Shown: piece after piece, positions 34,040 through 42,522 of the stretch | Layout: each line of letters begins with the position of its first letter | Numbering within the stretch: position 1 is the stretch's first letter | Notes under the pieces: model-generated | What the model was told of the DNA's origin: nothing | Seen by the model: only the letters and a program-made list of their open reading frames with translations | The model's database searches: none | Source of the DNA: Streptomyces griseofuscus | GTDB taxonomy: Bacteria > Actinomycetota > Actinomycetes > Streptomycetales > Streptomycetaceae | Direction of reading: 5' to 3' | DNA length: 64,000 nt | Assembly: GCF_014673495.1 (NCBI RefSeq) | Contig: NZ_CP051006.1 | Span: 8,555,001 to 8,619,000 of the forward strand | Position numbers and translations under genes: made by a program

Positions 34040-34734
34040 CGGCGAACGGATCGGCCCAGGAGCCGCGGAACCCGCAGGATCCGCTGACCGAGCGCCCGTT
34101 GAAGGTGATCGTCGCCGACGACCAGGCCACCGTCCGAGAGCCCTTGGCCGCCGTGCTCGGCATGACCGAGGACATCGACATCGTGGCCGCCGCCGCGGAC
34201 GGTACCGAGGTGCTGGCCACGGTGGCCGCCACACCGGTCGACGTCGTCCTGATGGACCTGCGCATGCCGGTGATGGACGGTACCGAGGCCACCCGCCGGC
34301 TGAGCGAGGAGTACCCGGGAACGGCCGTGGTCGTGCTGACCACCTTCGCCGACGACGACTCGATCCTGGCCGCCCTGAGCGCCGGCGCCCGTGGCTATCT
34401 GACGAAGAACGCGAGGCGGCAGGACATCGTCCGCGCGATCCGGGCCGCCGCCGCGGGACAGTCCGTACTCGATTACGAGGTGCAAAACCGCCTCCTGGCC
34501 ACCGTCCGCACGCGTCCGTCGGCCGACGCACAACCGCTTCCCCGCGACCTCACCCGCCGCGAACGCGAGGTGCTCACCCTTATCGGCCAGGGCCTGCCCA
34601 ACCGGGCCATCGCCGAGAAACTCTTCATCAGCGAGGCCACGGTCACGACCCACATCAACAACCTGTTCGCCAAGGCGGGCATCCAGGACCGGGCCGACGC
34701 CGTCCGCCGCGCCATCGCGGCCGGTCTGGCGTGA
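34036..34734 (+). CDS. LuxR/NarL-family response regulator
   Basis: 232 aa, coupled to the truncated kinase by ATGA. An extra polar N-terminus (1-22) precedes the receiver domain: LKVIVADDQATVREPLAAVL, Asp74 in VVLMDLRMPVMDG, VVLTTFADDDSI and the Lys of RGYLTKNARRQ. The LuxR helix-turn-helix is at about 168-228 (LTRREREVLTLIGQGLPNRA, EATVTTHINNLFAKAGIQDR). It looks complete. With its partner kinase lacking the phospho-acceptor, it would need phosphate from another kinase or act unphosphorylated. Targets unknown. Confidence 0.9.
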   Translation: MTANGSAQEPRNPQDPLTERPLKVIVADDQATVREPLAAVLGMTEDIDIVAAAADGTEVLATVAATPVDVVLMDLRMPVMDGTEATRRLSEEYPGTAVVVLTTFADDDSILAALSAGARGYLTKNARRQDIVRAIRAAAAGQSVLDYEVQNRLLATVRTRPSADAQPLPRDLTRREREVLTLIGQGLPNRAIAEKLFISEATVTTHINNLFAKAGIQDRADAVRRAIAAGLA

Positions 34735-34927
34735 CCCTGGCCCCGGTCGGGCGGTCAGGCCGTCCCGTCAATCAGCGCCGAGCATCGTCTACGGGAGCTG
34801 ACGGGCTGTGGTGCTCTGGGCGCGGTTCTGGCTGACGGTCCGGCCGCCGGGCCTTGGCGGCGCCGATTCGGGCGGTGCCGGGCACGCGGTGACTTTGAGT
34901 GCTCCGCCCCCGTGAGCACTACCAGAG

Positions 34928-34965
34928 TCGACATGGTGACGATAAAAATCGACACCGTGTAGACG
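34928..34965. promoter_or_regulatory. TetR-like operator palindrome before an SDR relic
   Basis: Arms GTCGACATGGTGACGAT and ATCGACACCGTGTAGAC (14 of 17 positions symmetrical) around AAAA. It lies 50 bp before the start of the SDR relic. The core ATCG-like TCGATTTTTATCG is shared, in the other orientation, with a palindrome at 45977. Confidence 0.5.
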
Positions 34966-35015
34966 CTCTGATGAACAAGCGGTCTGGCTCCTCGCGTGAC
35001 CTCGCTGGAGGAGCA

Positions 35016-35441
35016 GTGCAAAAGCAGAACTGGCTCGTCACCGGCGTCAGCACGGGCCTCGGACGTGCCTTCGCCGAGGCCGCTCTGGCCGCAGGTCATA
35101 CCGTCGTCGGCACCGTCCGCTCCGAGGAGGACCTGCGGGCCTTCGAAGAACTCAGGCCCGGTATCGCTCAGGGTCGCCTGCTGGACGTGACGGACGATGA
35201 CGCCGTCCCCGGTGCTGTCGCGGAGGTGGAGCAGACGCGATCACGATCTGGTCCTTTTGAGACGTTCCGTGACGAGCTCCGGCCGCCAGACCTGTCGACG
35301 CCGATGATTCCCGGCCTGTGCGGAAGTCTGTCCTTCAGTCTTCTGGAAGGCGGACCTTGTGACGACCCTGCACGACTTGCTCGGAGCCCATGTCGGTGCC
35401 GGTACGCTGCCGGGAGCGGTTGGCCTCGTTGCCCGGGGTGA
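35016..35441 (+). pseudogene. Short-chain dehydrogenase/reductase, N-terminal relic
   Basis: GTG 35016 with GGAGGAG upstream opens a good SDR start: VQKQNWLVTGVSTGLGRAFA with the TGxxxGxG cofactor loop, then EAALAAGHTVVGTVRSEEDL and RLLDVTDDDAVPGAVAEVEQ. After residue 76 (about 35243) homology stops and the frame runs on into meaningless sequence. The catalytic Ser-Tyr-Lys part is missing. The strong start and operator remain, so the promoter may still be used. Confidence 0.75.
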
Positions 35442-36514
35442 CCAGGTCGAGGTGGCGGCCGTCGGCGCACAGGACGTCGGCGACGGCGCCCCGATGGCGA
35501 GGGACTCCATCTTCCGGGTCGCCTCGATCACCAAGTCCGTCACCGCCGCCGCACTGCTGACCCTCGTGGAAGAGGGCACGATCGCACTCGACGACCCGAT
35601 CGGGACGTGGCTGCCGGAGCTGGGGAAGCCGATGGTCGTACGCACGCCGGCGAGCCTGGTGGACGACGTGGTGCCGGCCGACCGGCCCATCACCGTATTC
35701 GACGTGCTGGCCTCCCAGGCCGGGTACGGAATTCCCCTCCGACTTCACACTGCCGGCGGTGCAGGAGTTGTTCACGGTGCAGAAGGACGGTCGGATGCCG
35801 AGCAACTTCCCGCCGGCCGACGAGTGGATGGCGGCGCTCGGCCGCATCCCGCTGCTGTACCAGCCGGGCGCCGCCTGGCTGTACGACACCTGCTCCGTCC
35901 TGCAGGGCGTGCTGATTTCGCGGGTCACCGGACAGCCGCTGCCGCAGTTCCTGACGGAGCGGACCTTCGGGCCGCTGGGCATGGTGGACACCGGCTTCGA
36001 GGTGCCGGCCGCCAAGCGGGATCGGTTCACCAGCTTCTACAGGCCAGGCGACGACGGCAGCCTGGAGCTCGCCGACGGCCCGGACGGTGAATGGAGTAGG
36101 CCGCCCGCGCTACCGCTCGGCAATGGCGGGCTGGCCTCGACCGCCGACGACTGGCTGGCCTTCTGCCGGATGCTGCTGGCCGGCGGGGTGGCGGCCGATG
36201 GCCGCCGGGTGCTGTCGGCCGACTCCGTACGCATGATGATCACCGACCACACGAATCCGGCGCAGCGCGACACCGGCCGACTGTTCCTGGAGGGCCAGGG
36301 CCAGGGCTGGGGCTTCGGCGGCTCGGTTGACATCGACCGGACCAACCCGTGGAATGTGCCCGGCCGTTACGGCTGGGTCGGCGGCACGGGCACAGCGGCG
36401 CACGTCATCCCGGCCGCGGGTGTGGTCACCATCCTGCTGACTCAGGTAGCAGCGACGGGTCCCGTGCCGGCAGCCGTGATCAGGGACTTCTGGCGGTACG
36501 CGGCGGACGCCTGA
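35359..36514 (+). pseudogene. Beta-lactamase-fold serine hydrolase with a one-base frameshift
   Basis: GTG 35359 starts a class-C/DD-peptidase-like esterase: VGAGTLPGAVGLVARGDQVE, DSIFRVASITKSVTAAALLT with the S-x-x-K motif (SITK), LDDPIGTWLPELGKP and DVLASQAGYG. At about 35730 one extra A (ACGGAATTCCCC) shifts the frame; removing it restores FPSDFTLPAVQELFTVQKDG and the rest to 36514: RIPLLYQPGAAWLYDTCSVL (YxN position), GLASTADDWLAFCRMLLAGG and the final GWVGGTGTAAHVIPAAGVV. About 385 residues when repaired, normal for the family. Could be a sequencing error rather than a real mutation. Confidence 0.8.
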
Positions 36515-36659
36515 CACACGCATCCCAAGCCCGTCACCTCACGGTGGCCCAGCTGACTGGGTGGGCAAATCGGACCACGACGCATGACTGTTCAAGCCCG
36601 CAAAGCGATCTTGCCGAGGCGTCCCGGTCGAGCGTGACTGCTGTGACGATCTGATCGTT

Positions 36660-36835
36660 CGGCGGGGGTGACGCTCGTTCGTGGATCGTGGACGATGGCT
36701 TGTGGGTGCTGATCGAACCGCTGCTGCCGTCCTGGCCGAGGCGGCCCAGGGCCGAGGCCAGTGGGTGATCGACTCTTTCCACAGGGCCTCCTCTACGTCC
36801 TGCACCAGGACGTCGCCTGGCAACTCGCGGACGGG
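36660..36835 (+). pseudogene. IS5-family transposase, N-terminal relic
   Basis: Plus frame SWIVDDGLWVLIEPLLPSWP and, after a slip, LCLQGLLYVLHQDVAWQLA. It is the start of an IS5-type transposase (IVxDELWxLIEPLLP...RPxDDRxCLQGILYVLxxxxxWxxLP). Nothing of the DDE domain follows. The 36515-36660 and 36836-37062 flanks hold no other recognisable sequence. Confidence 0.6.
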
Positions 36836-37062
36836 ACTGACACAGGAGGCCGGAAAATGAGCAGCTGTCAGGCTACGGTTCCAATTCCAGGCAGAGCCCT
36901 ACTTGGTGACCGCCGGCCCGGCCCTGGAAAGGCGTCAGTACGCTGCTTCCATCAGTGGTGACCGGTACGCCGGTGGTGGACAGGGCGGCATATGCCTGGG
37001 CAAGCTGCTATGCCTTGACGACACACTGCTCAGTGTGGCCGACGACTCAAGAGAGGACGGCA

Positions 37063-38070
37063 ATGTGGGTTGCGACGGCATACATGGAGAACCCGGCAGT
37101 GAAGGGGGTAGTGATCGTTACTCTGCTGCTCGCACTCTTGACCATATTTGGCATTGCGCTGGTAGGCCCGAAGACCACCCCTGAAGAGGCCCGACGCAGA
37201 AAGGCACTGGAGGAGAGATGGGAGGCCGAGGCCAGGCAGGAGGAAGAGGAGCGCAAAGCCAGGGCAGAGCGGGAGGAAGAGGAGCGGGAGGCCATGGCCA
37301 GGCGAGCTGAAGCCAGGGCCGCGCAAGAGGAAGCCGCGCTCAAGCAAGCGATGGCCAGTGCCAAGCAGGAGCAAGAGCGACAAAGGGAGCGCCGCCGCGA
37401 AGAACGGCGGAAAACGGACGAGTTGTGGGCTAATCCAAGACTACGAGAAGAGATCCGGGAACAATACCTGAGGTGGCTCCTCGGCGGCGGCGGGTCAGCT
37501 CCCATGCGGTTCCGTGGGGCGAAGCTCCCGCGGGCAGCCATGAATCGGGTCCACACCTGGGCAGTACACGAGGGCTACGCTGTCGACGACGGACGACGCC
37601 GACGGCTCACCGACCGCGGGAAGCGCATCTTCGAAGAGTACGGGGGAGACAGGAAACGCATGAGCGACGCAGAGAAGAAGCGCCATCAGCCAAGTATCAA
37701 GATCGACGCGCGTGGCGCCGGCACTGTAGCCCACACGATCAACGGGGGCGTCCGAAATACCACCGTCAACAACGCGGCACCGGGCGCGCAGGCCTCCGGG
37801 GAAGTGGATCTGGCAGCTGCGCTGGAGTTGATTGCACAGTTACGCCGGGCGCTTTCCGGTGCTCACGACCTCCCGCAGTGGACTCGGGAACGTGCCGCGG
37901 CTGAACTCGGCGTGGTAGACGCTGAACTGCGAGCGCCGGATGAACAGCGAGAACCAGAACGTATCCGGTCAGCTCTGGAGAAACTTCGTACTACATTTGT
38001 CGGCGTGGACGGACTCGTTCAGGTGGTGAACCAGCTCTGGGGCCACGTCCATGTGTGGTTCTCCTTCTGA
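37063..38070 (+). CDS. Membrane-anchored coiled-coil protein of unknown function
   Basis: 335 aa from ATG 37063, with GAGAGGAC six bases upstream; the frame is open earlier but without a site. Order: one membrane helix (about 14-34, VKGVVIVTLLLALLTIFGIA LVG); a long charged coiled coil (about 40-125) of Glu, Arg, Lys and Ala; a small winged-helix-looking domain (about 130-195) ending GYAVDDGRRRRLTDRGKRIF EEY; a Gly/Asn/Thr linker with GAGTVAHTINGGVRNTTVNN; and a helical C-terminal domain (about 250-325, AALELIAQLRRALSGAHDLP, IRSALEKLRTTFVGVDGLVQ). Codon use is less GC-rich than in the neighbours, which suggests transfer. The NxTVNN-type linker before a helical bundle recalls adaptor domains of bacterial conflict proteins, but this is only a resemblance. 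It stands alone between IS relics. Confidence 0.75.
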   Translation: MWVATAYMENPAVKGVVIVTLLLALLTIFGIALVGPKTTPEEARRRKALEERWEAEARQEEEERKARAEREEEEREAMARRAEARAAQEEAALKQAMASAKQEQERQRERRREERRKTDELWANPRLREEIREQYLRWLLGGGGSAPMRFRGAKLPRAAMNRVHTWAVHEGYAVDDGRRRRLTDRGKRIFEEYGGDRKRMSDAEKKRHQPSIKIDARGAGTVAHTINGGVRNTTVNNAAPGAQASGEVDLAAALELIAQLRRALSGAHDLPQWTRERAAAELGVVDAELRAPDEQREPERIRSALEKLRTTFVGVDGLVQVVNQLWGHVHVWFSF

Positions 38071-38230
38071 GGACGGTCAGCCTCGATCTTTCATGACGGT
38101 CCGTCGGGTTACCTGGCGGGCCGTTGCGGTCGTCCCGGCGGGTCACGGGCAGGGCCATTGCCCGGCTGCCGCGTCGGGTTCCACGGCTCCGGAGTGAATG
38201 GGATCGTAGGGGTAGGGCGTTCTTGCTGGT

Positions 38231-39465
38231 CAGCCGGGGTTGGGTAGGGCGGTGAGGCTTCCCAGGGCCTCCGTGATCACGTCGGTGAAGGGCCAGTGTT
38301 TCGCTAGACGGAGGATGCGGCGACGGCCGGTGGTGACGAGCTCAGCGGTGGCGGAGAACAACCGCAGGCGGAGCCCCGTCGGGGCTCCCAGAGCTGGGCG
38401 GTGCCAGCAAGGGTGCGAGCATCGGCATCCAGGCCAGCAGGTCGAGCGTGATCTGGACGATCTCCAGCCAGACCTGGTTCTGCGCTGCGTCGTGCAGAGG
38501 CAGAGTGGTAAGGCCGGTGGCTCGCGCGGCGCGGATGCGGTCCTCGGCTCTGGTCCGCTGGCGGGGCCGCAGCTCCAGTGCGGCGATCGGGGTGTGCTGG
38601 GTGTTGGTGGCGAAGCAGGTCAGGCGCATCACTTCGGCATCGGTGAAGTGTGGGCGTCCCTTGCGGACGATCATCCGTATGCCGGCGGCCAGCTCTTGAG
38701 ACAGTCGCCCTCGATTTCGGCGCCCCAGGTGCTGTCGCGGGTCTCGCCGTCCGGTCAGACCGCCGGCGTCCACGCGCCGGCCGGGACCTTCAGGCCGGCG
38801 GCGTGCATAGGATCGGTGATGGCCATGCCGACCGAGTACGACAGCCACTGTCCGCGCTTGGCGAGCCAGGCCACGAACTCGTGGGTGCCGCCGCCGGAAT
38901 CGCAGCGATGAGTGTGCGCCGGCCGTGTCGATGGCGTTTGGGCAGCTGAGCGATTGCGAGCCGGGCGGCTTCAATGTGGTCGGCGGCGTTGTTGGAGCCT
39001 GCCCGCGTGGCCTGGTTGCAGCAGGTCCACGACCGGCTCGCCGGACCCTCCGCGGCCGTGGTCGACGAACCCCATCAGCGGGTGGTGGCCGAACGTCTTC
39101 TTCCAGGTTGCGGCGGAGTCCTGCTTCTCGGAGTGCGCCAGGAGGAGCACGCCGTCAAGGCCCCCGGTCACCCGCCCGCCGGCGTCCGGTGCCGCTTCAC
39201 CGGCCAACTGCCAGATAGGTTCGCGTACTTCGACGCGGGCGGCGCGGATCGCAGCCAGGGCACGCTTGTCGTTGGCCGTCCGCTGCGAGGGTGCCGATGA
39301 GCCGGGAGACGGTCGGGCCGGAGGCCACCGGCCCGAACAGGGCCGGCTCGGCCCGCAGGTGGCCACATCGGCCAGGCAGTCCCCGCCCAAGGCAACGGCG
39401 AGGGCCACATCCAGCAGGATCTTGCCCGGATCACGCACTGCCCGGGCCTTCCGCCACGGTGCCGG
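38231..39465 (-). pseudogene. IS1380-family transposase relic
   Basis: Minus strand, several frames, reading from 39465: RAVRDPGKILLDVALAVALG-GDCLADVA; NDKRALAAIRAARVEVREPI-WQLAG; GRVTGGLDGVLLLAHSEKQD, KKTFGHHPLMGFVDHG; GGGTHEFVAWLAKRGQWLSY and SVGMAITDPMHAAGLKVPAG; then FTDAEVMRLTCFATNTQHTP, IQITLDLLAWMPML; and the end LFSATAELVTTGRRRILRLA-KHWPFTDVITEALG. The order and motifs are those of an IS1380 DDE transposase (D of DGVLLLAHS, DSGGGTHEFV). At least three frameshifts make it inactive; the first part of the gene is lost. Confidence 0.8.
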
Positions 39466-39522
39466 CGCCGACCGGCGATCCGCTCCCGGCGCGGACCGCG
39501 CCGCAGGAAACCAGGTCGGCTC

Positions 39523-39708
39523 CGGGCGGACAAGGCATACCACGCTGCCGCTCATCTGGCCTGGCTGCGGGAGCGAGGCATTGTTCCGCGCATCGCCCGG
39601 CCCGGCATCGAGTCCGGTGAACGCCTCGGCCGCCACCGCTGGAAGTTTGAGAGGTCGATCGCCTGGCCGCCCTGACCTGCTACAAGAAGCTCGCGAAACC
39701 CGCCGCGT
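39523..39708 (+). pseudogene. IS5-family transposase, C-terminal relic
   Basis: ADKAYHAAAHLAWLRERGIV then PRIARPGIESGERLGRHRWK and FERSIAW, then out of frame TCYKKLAKPAA. This is the last DDE segment of an IS5-type transposase (ADKAY...LRxRGIxPxIARRGxxSxxRLGRHRWVVERTxAWL), with the catalytic Glu of VERT replaced at the aligned place by FERS (Glu kept). Only about 60 codons remain. Confidence 0.7.
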
Positions 39709-40214
39709 GAGACAACCTCTGAGACTCGTTCGTCCGTCAGCAGCTCTCGGTCGACATCCGGGCAGCACGCGCATACGGAAAAGCGTCGCTGCCTACCCAA
39801 CCGGTGTCACTCACAGCCACGCGATCACGGAAATTGAGCCAGAGCCCAAACTCATGAGCAAAGCCAGCTGGACGTGTTCGGGAGTACGGATGCTGCGTGT
39901 GCGCCGGGCCAGAGCGATCCACGGGAAGGCAAGCGGGCTGTCCTGCTGGCCCCCGGAGCCTGCGAGGCGCGGACGCGGACCAACGCGAGCGGCTGGAACG
40001 GTTGGTGGGCCGGCTCGACCTGACGAGTGTGACGCGGCACAGGTCCGGAACATCTTGCAGGCCTCGGGAGCCCGTGAGGAGACGGAAAGAATGATCGCCC
40101 TTCCAGGGCGACCCAGTACAGCTTCGGATGGCACAGGCAGCGACAAACACACAAGCTCTATGGTCGCCGGTGTACGGCGGTGCGTTGGACAGCGCCTGAG
40201 TAGGAAGACGAAAC
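39709..40214. other. Intergenic, no supported gene
   Basis: Between the IS relic and the polyprenyl synthase. Several frames of 100-160 codons exist but lack any motif. It should hold the synthase promoter. Confidence 0.4.
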
Positions 40215-41285
40215 ATGAGCCATGAGATCCTTCAGCGTGCAAGCAAATGCGAGCAGCGGTTCAACAAGCGCTTCGAGGAGTACTTCGATGCAGTAAGCGC
40301 ATCCCTCGATGCACCGTCGTTCAGCCGGTTCGCCCCGGAGTGCCTGGAGTTGCTGAGGGAGCTGTCCCTGCGGGGCGGGAAGAGGATGCGGGTCGTTGTG
40401 CTGCACGAGGCGGCACGCCTGGTGACGGGCGAGCCCCTCGAGGCACTGGACGCCGCGGCCCTGAGCATCGAGCTGCTCCAGACCCACGGCCTGGTGCATG
40501 ACGACCTCATCGACGACAGCCGCACCCGCCGCGGCGGCCTGTCCACCTACTACGCCTATCGCGAGCGGTTTCCCAGCCGCCCGCAGACCGCGCTCGGCCT
40601 GACCGTGCTCGCAGGCGATCTCGCTCTCGCCCTGTCGCTACAGGCGCTGCTAGAGGCGAAGGCACCGGCCGCGGTGCGTCAGGCCATGGTCGAGGTACAG
40701 ACCCGGACGGCGGCCGACACGTTCGTGGGCCAGATCATCGACGTGGAGCGCGACTTCACCGATGCAGCCGACACCGAAATGCTGCACTGCGTGGCCGACT
40801 ACAAGTCAGCCCGATACTCGATCCTCGCACCCCTGCAGCTGGGCCTCCTGGCCGCGGGCGAGCATCCGGCGCACGCGGAGAAAGAACTGCGCGAGTACGC
40901 GCGGCTGGTCGGGATCAGCGGACAGATGCGCGACGACTACCTGGACCTGTTCGGAGACGCGGCCGTCATGGGAAAGCCATGCGGCACCGATCTGCGTGAC
41001 GGCAAGCACAGCTATACCGTCCGTGCCCTGCTGGCGGTTGTCGACGACGATGAGCGTCGCGTGGTACAGGCCGCGCTCGGCGACCCGTCCTGCACACTGG
41101 AAACCATTGCCGCTGTCCGGGAGATCGGGGAGCGCCGCGGTGTGCCGGACAGCATGCGGGCGGACATGCGCCGCTATGCGCGGCAGGCCTCCGCAGTGGC
41201 CGCCGGCTGGCGTCCGCGGTGGCGGGAGGAAGCGGTCACCTCTTTCGAGCTGCTGCCGCTGTGGAGCGTTGAACGCACCATGTGA
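40215..41285 (+). CDS. Polyprenyl diphosphate synthase (isolated)
   Basis: 356 aa, ATG 40215 following GAGTAGGAAGACGAAAC. All trans-prenyltransferase landmarks are present: GGKRMR (54-59), first Asp-rich motif LVHDDLIDD (Asp96, Asp97, Asp100), the GDLALALS helix, GQIIDVERDF, the KSARYSI Lys, and second Asp-rich motif QMRDDYLDLFGD (Asp240, Asp241, Asp244) followed by GTDLRDGKHSYT. It makes a C15-C25 type prenyl diphosphate from IPP and allylic primers. The residues before the first Asp motif (LSIELLQTHGLVHDD) lack large aromatic blocks, giving no firm chain length. No terpene cyclase or quinone gene lies near, and a second, distinct synthase (crtE) is at 59740. Why it stands alone here is unclear. 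Confidence 0.9.
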   Translation: MSHEILQRASKCEQRFNKRFEEYFDAVSASLDAPSFSRFAPECLELLRELSLRGGKRMRVVVLHEAARLVTGEPLEALDAAALSIELLQTHGLVHDDLIDDSRTRRGGLSTYYAYRERFPSRPQTALGLTVLAGDLALALSLQALLEAKAPAAVRQAMVEVQTRTAADTFVGQIIDVERDFTDAADTEMLHCVADYKSARYSILAPLQLGLLAAGEHPAHAEKELREYARLVGISGQMRDDYLDLFGDAAVMGKPCGTDLRDGKHSYTVRALLAVVDDDERRVVQAALGDPSCTLETIAAVREIGERRGVPDSMRADMRRYARQASAVAAGWRPRWREEAVTSFELLPLWSVERTM

Positions 41286-41626
41286 TCACTGCACGCAGGG
41301 CAGGTGTGGCGGTGTGCTCTGAGCGGGCGTGATGCCAGAGGTCGATGACAGTCCGGGGCGGCCCCGCGGCGATCGCCGCGGGAGCCGTTCGCATAGCCAC
41401 GGGTCGTTTGTCGCGGAGCCAGACGGCATCGGCGGGAGCGTGTGGGCGGGCCGGGCGATCACGGTGGGGGAGGGGGCCGGCAACGGAGTCAGCGTGATCT
41501 GAGGTTAGATCGCGCTCCGGGCTCACGGAGGGCCGGTTCCGCGGTCCGGGCGAGGAGAAAGGCACCTGTCGGCCGAAGTGGCCGTACTACCAGACGGGTT
41601 GACGGCCGTCGGCCTACGATCGCGTC
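41286..41626. other. Intergenic, nothing supported
   Basis: A minus frame reads TAPAAIAAGPPRTVIDLWHH and looks loosely coding, but no family fits. No hairpin or promoter stands out. Confidence 0.35.
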
Positions 41627-41910
41627 ATGACGATCGCCCGGCAAGCCCCCGCCAGGCTGCGGTCCTTGTCGCTGGAGAGCACCGGCCGCTGCCAACTCTC
41701 CTGCCCGTCGCTGTGCTACACCGGCTCGGGGCCGACGCGGGGCCACGGCGTCATGAGTGACGACGACTGGTTGCGCACCATCGACCAGGCCGTCGCCCTC
41801 GGCGCCGAGGAGGTCCAGCTGATCGGCGGCGAGCCGACGCTCCACCCGGCCTTCACCCCGATCGCCCAGCACGCACTGGACGCGGGCCTGCGGGTCCGGG
41901 TCTACAGCCA
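41627..41910 (+). pseudogene. Radical SAM protein, N-terminal relic
   Basis: ATG 41627. LESTGRCQLSCPSLCYTGSG contains the iron-sulfur cluster motif as C-x3-C-x3-C (CQLSCPSLC), followed by GPTRGHGVMSDDDWLRTIDQ and EVQLIGGEPTLHPAFTPIA with the GGEPT motif, and then VRVYSH, where homology stops. This form of cluster and the GPTxGHGxM block are typical of radical SAM enzymes that modify peptides in actinobacteria. Only about 95 residues of an expected 350 or more survive; the frame then runs into a dehydrogenase relic. Confidence 0.7.
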
Positions 41911-41946
41911 TGCTGCCCGCGCTGGTCGTGAAGCTGTACCAGCATG

Positions 41947-42243
41947 CCTCGCGCACTGGCCCCCGAGGGGATCGATGCCGCCCTGGACTTCATCGGCGGC
42001 GACGCCCTGGAAGTCTTTCTGACCCTGCTCGACCGCCCGGAACGGCTGGCCTCCATCGTCGAAGCCGACGCCGCCGTCCGAGGCGGCCACTACGTCTGGG
42101 TCCGTCCTGACAGCGCGCCTCTGACCGAACTGGGCCGCCTGGTCGACGAAGGCCGACTGACGGTCCCCATCGCCAAGACGCTGCCGAAGCCTGGAGGCTC
42201 AGCCGCGAGGCCGCACTCGAGGGAAGCTGGTCCTCACCGTAGA
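41947..42243 (+). pseudogene. Medium-chain dehydrogenase, C-terminal relic
   Basis: ALAPEGIDAALDFIGGDALE, LTLLDRPERLASIVEADAAV, GGHYVWVRPDSAPLTELGRL, VDEGRLTVPIAKTLP, then after a slip RGKLVLTVD. This is the C-terminal half of a zinc-free MDR/quinone oxidoreductase (DxAxDxIGG...L..LxxLVxEGRLxVPIAxTxPL...GKLVLTVD). It is joined directly to the radical SAM fragment, so a deletion brought two gene pieces together. Confidence 0.65.
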
Positions 42244-42437
42244 CCAGGGTCCGTCTTCGGACTGACCTTGCCCAGAGCGGGGAACCCCGCGAGCGCGATC
42301 GCCGCCTCATAGGAAGCGGCGGTCTCCTCGCATCTCGTCATGGTGCTGCGCAAGCCCTTGAGCCGACTGAGACAGCGCTCGCCCGTGTCGCGCCGAGGGC
42401 AGGCCTGCCGGTCGAGCCTTGTGGTCCAACGCCCCAA
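42234..42437 (-). pseudogene. IS5-family transposase, C-terminal relic
   Basis: Minus frame RRDTGERCLSRLKGLRSTMT then RCEETAASYEAAIALAG. It matches the very end of IS5-group transposases (RRxVVERCFxRLKxxRxIATRYxKTAxSYxAAVxLA). The catalytic Glu of GERC is present, nothing upstream is. Confidence 0.65.
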
Positions 42438-42522
42438 CTGGCACGACCACCCCCGCCCGCATCGGGAGGGCTCACAAAACGCGACCGCGCAGTCGGTGCC
42501 CGCTCGGCAGCGTCGCCCGGTG

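Noticed and set aside
36955..37062. Upstream extension (36 codons) of the coiled-coil protein
   Set aside because: No ribosome site and atypical residues; GAGAGGAC directly before ATG 37063 and the following membrane helix support the later start.
39811..40242. Minus-strand 143-codon frame before the prenyl synthase
   Set aside because: No motif, overlaps the synthase start and its promoter, biased composition.
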